A stretch of DNA of 64,000 bases, from NCBI GenBank assembly GCA_963575745.1, contig CAUYUJ010002769.1, positions 267,501 through 331,500 of the forward strand, in the 5' to 3' direction. Positions 63,718-64,000 of the stretch are shown in pieces. Source of the stretch: Prorocentrum cordatum (taxonomy: Eukaryota; Sar; Dinophyceae; Prorocentrales; Prorocentraceae). Below the pieces are notes generated by a model. The model searched no databases. It saw nothing but the letters and a program-made list of their open reading frames with translations, and was not told the DNA's origin. Every line of letters starts with the position of its first letter. Position 1 is the stretch's first letter. Position numbers and translations under genes: made by a program.

Positions 63718-64000
63718 ACACCGCTCTTCGACTGCTTGGATGTGCACGAGCAGCGCTTCATGCTCTTTGGATCCCCGCACTGCTCCGACTTTGCCGGGGG
63801 TCTGTATCGACACTTGCGGCGCTCACGCGGCAGGTGTCCTTCTGGCGCACCGCCTTCGGCGTCGTAGGGTCCCTCATCGGCGTTGCGTGCATGATCGTCT
63901 TCCCCTGTGCGTACAAGGCGCCTGCTGGGAGGTACAAGTGTGCGTGCCATTGCTGCTCCTCGGGTGTCCGTTGCTCGACGGAGCAGTTTGGAGCGACAGC
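63718..64000 (+). CDS. Possible membrane-protein exon running off the right edge
   Basis: From about 63838 to the edge a frame reads VSFWRTAFGVVGSLIGVACM then IVFPCAYKAPAGR, a credible transmembrane segment with mostly G/C-ending codons, and GGCAG|GTGTCC is a possible acceptor. Just upstream another frame reads DCLDVHEQRFMLFGSPHCSD, also protein-like. The gap between them is too short for an ordinary intron, so one frame is wrong or there is a frameshift. No family recognised. Confidence 0.3.

Overview
The window is eukaryotic nuclear DNA, most likely from a dinoflagellate with a very large, GC-rich, repeat-filled genome (Prorocentrum- or Polarella-like; the species is inference). The evidence is: a block of TTTAGGG/TTAGGG telomere-type repeats; a multi-exon gene whose introns can only be phased with GT, GC and GA donors, a splice pattern known from dinoflagellates; exons whose codons nearly all end in G or C; Helitron and LINE-like coding remnants; and very dense microsatellites and short inverted-repeat elements. 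I saw no bacterial operon structure, rRNA, tRNA or CRISPR array.

Layout. 1-5890 (minus): one uninterrupted frame for a Helitron transposase (OTU-like domain, zinc-binding region, HUH Rep with paired tyrosines, PIF1-type helicase) that runs off the left edge. 5986-6453 (minus): a short type II membrane protein or first exon. 6600-12530: duplicated segments, a GC-rich 10-bp minisatellite that switches orientation near 10010 and so makes a giant palindrome, then telomere-type repeats. 12540-13450: AT-rich spacer and a 59-bp satellite. 13450-19750: mostly unassigned, with two short mobile elements, simple repeats and possible exons. 19755-42057 (plus): a glycosyltransferase family 92-like gene in at least seven small exons, with introns of up to 9.2 kb filled by satellites and transposable elements. 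42-56 kb: a dense field of MITE-like families, including one with clear 8-bp target-site duplications, plus a 3.3-kb array of hairpin-forming repeats. 57.6-60.2 kb (plus): a decayed LINE-like retrotransposon. 60.2-64 kb: repeats and a possible membrane-protein exon at the right edge.

The real coding content is small: the Helitron, the glycosyltransferase, the small membrane protein, the LINE remnant and some candidate exons. The other long open frames are antisense shadows of the Helitron or read through tandem repeats, and they should not be annotated as genes. No promoter, terminator or polyadenylation signal could be assigned with confidence. The two best-supported coding units (minus 1-6453, plus 19755-42057) point away from each other and are separated by the satellite and telomere-type block. 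The transposable elements show a clear history: hAT-like MITEs inserted among older inverted-repeat elements, one MITE gained a (GTG)n expansion, and another lies 15 bp from a coding exon.
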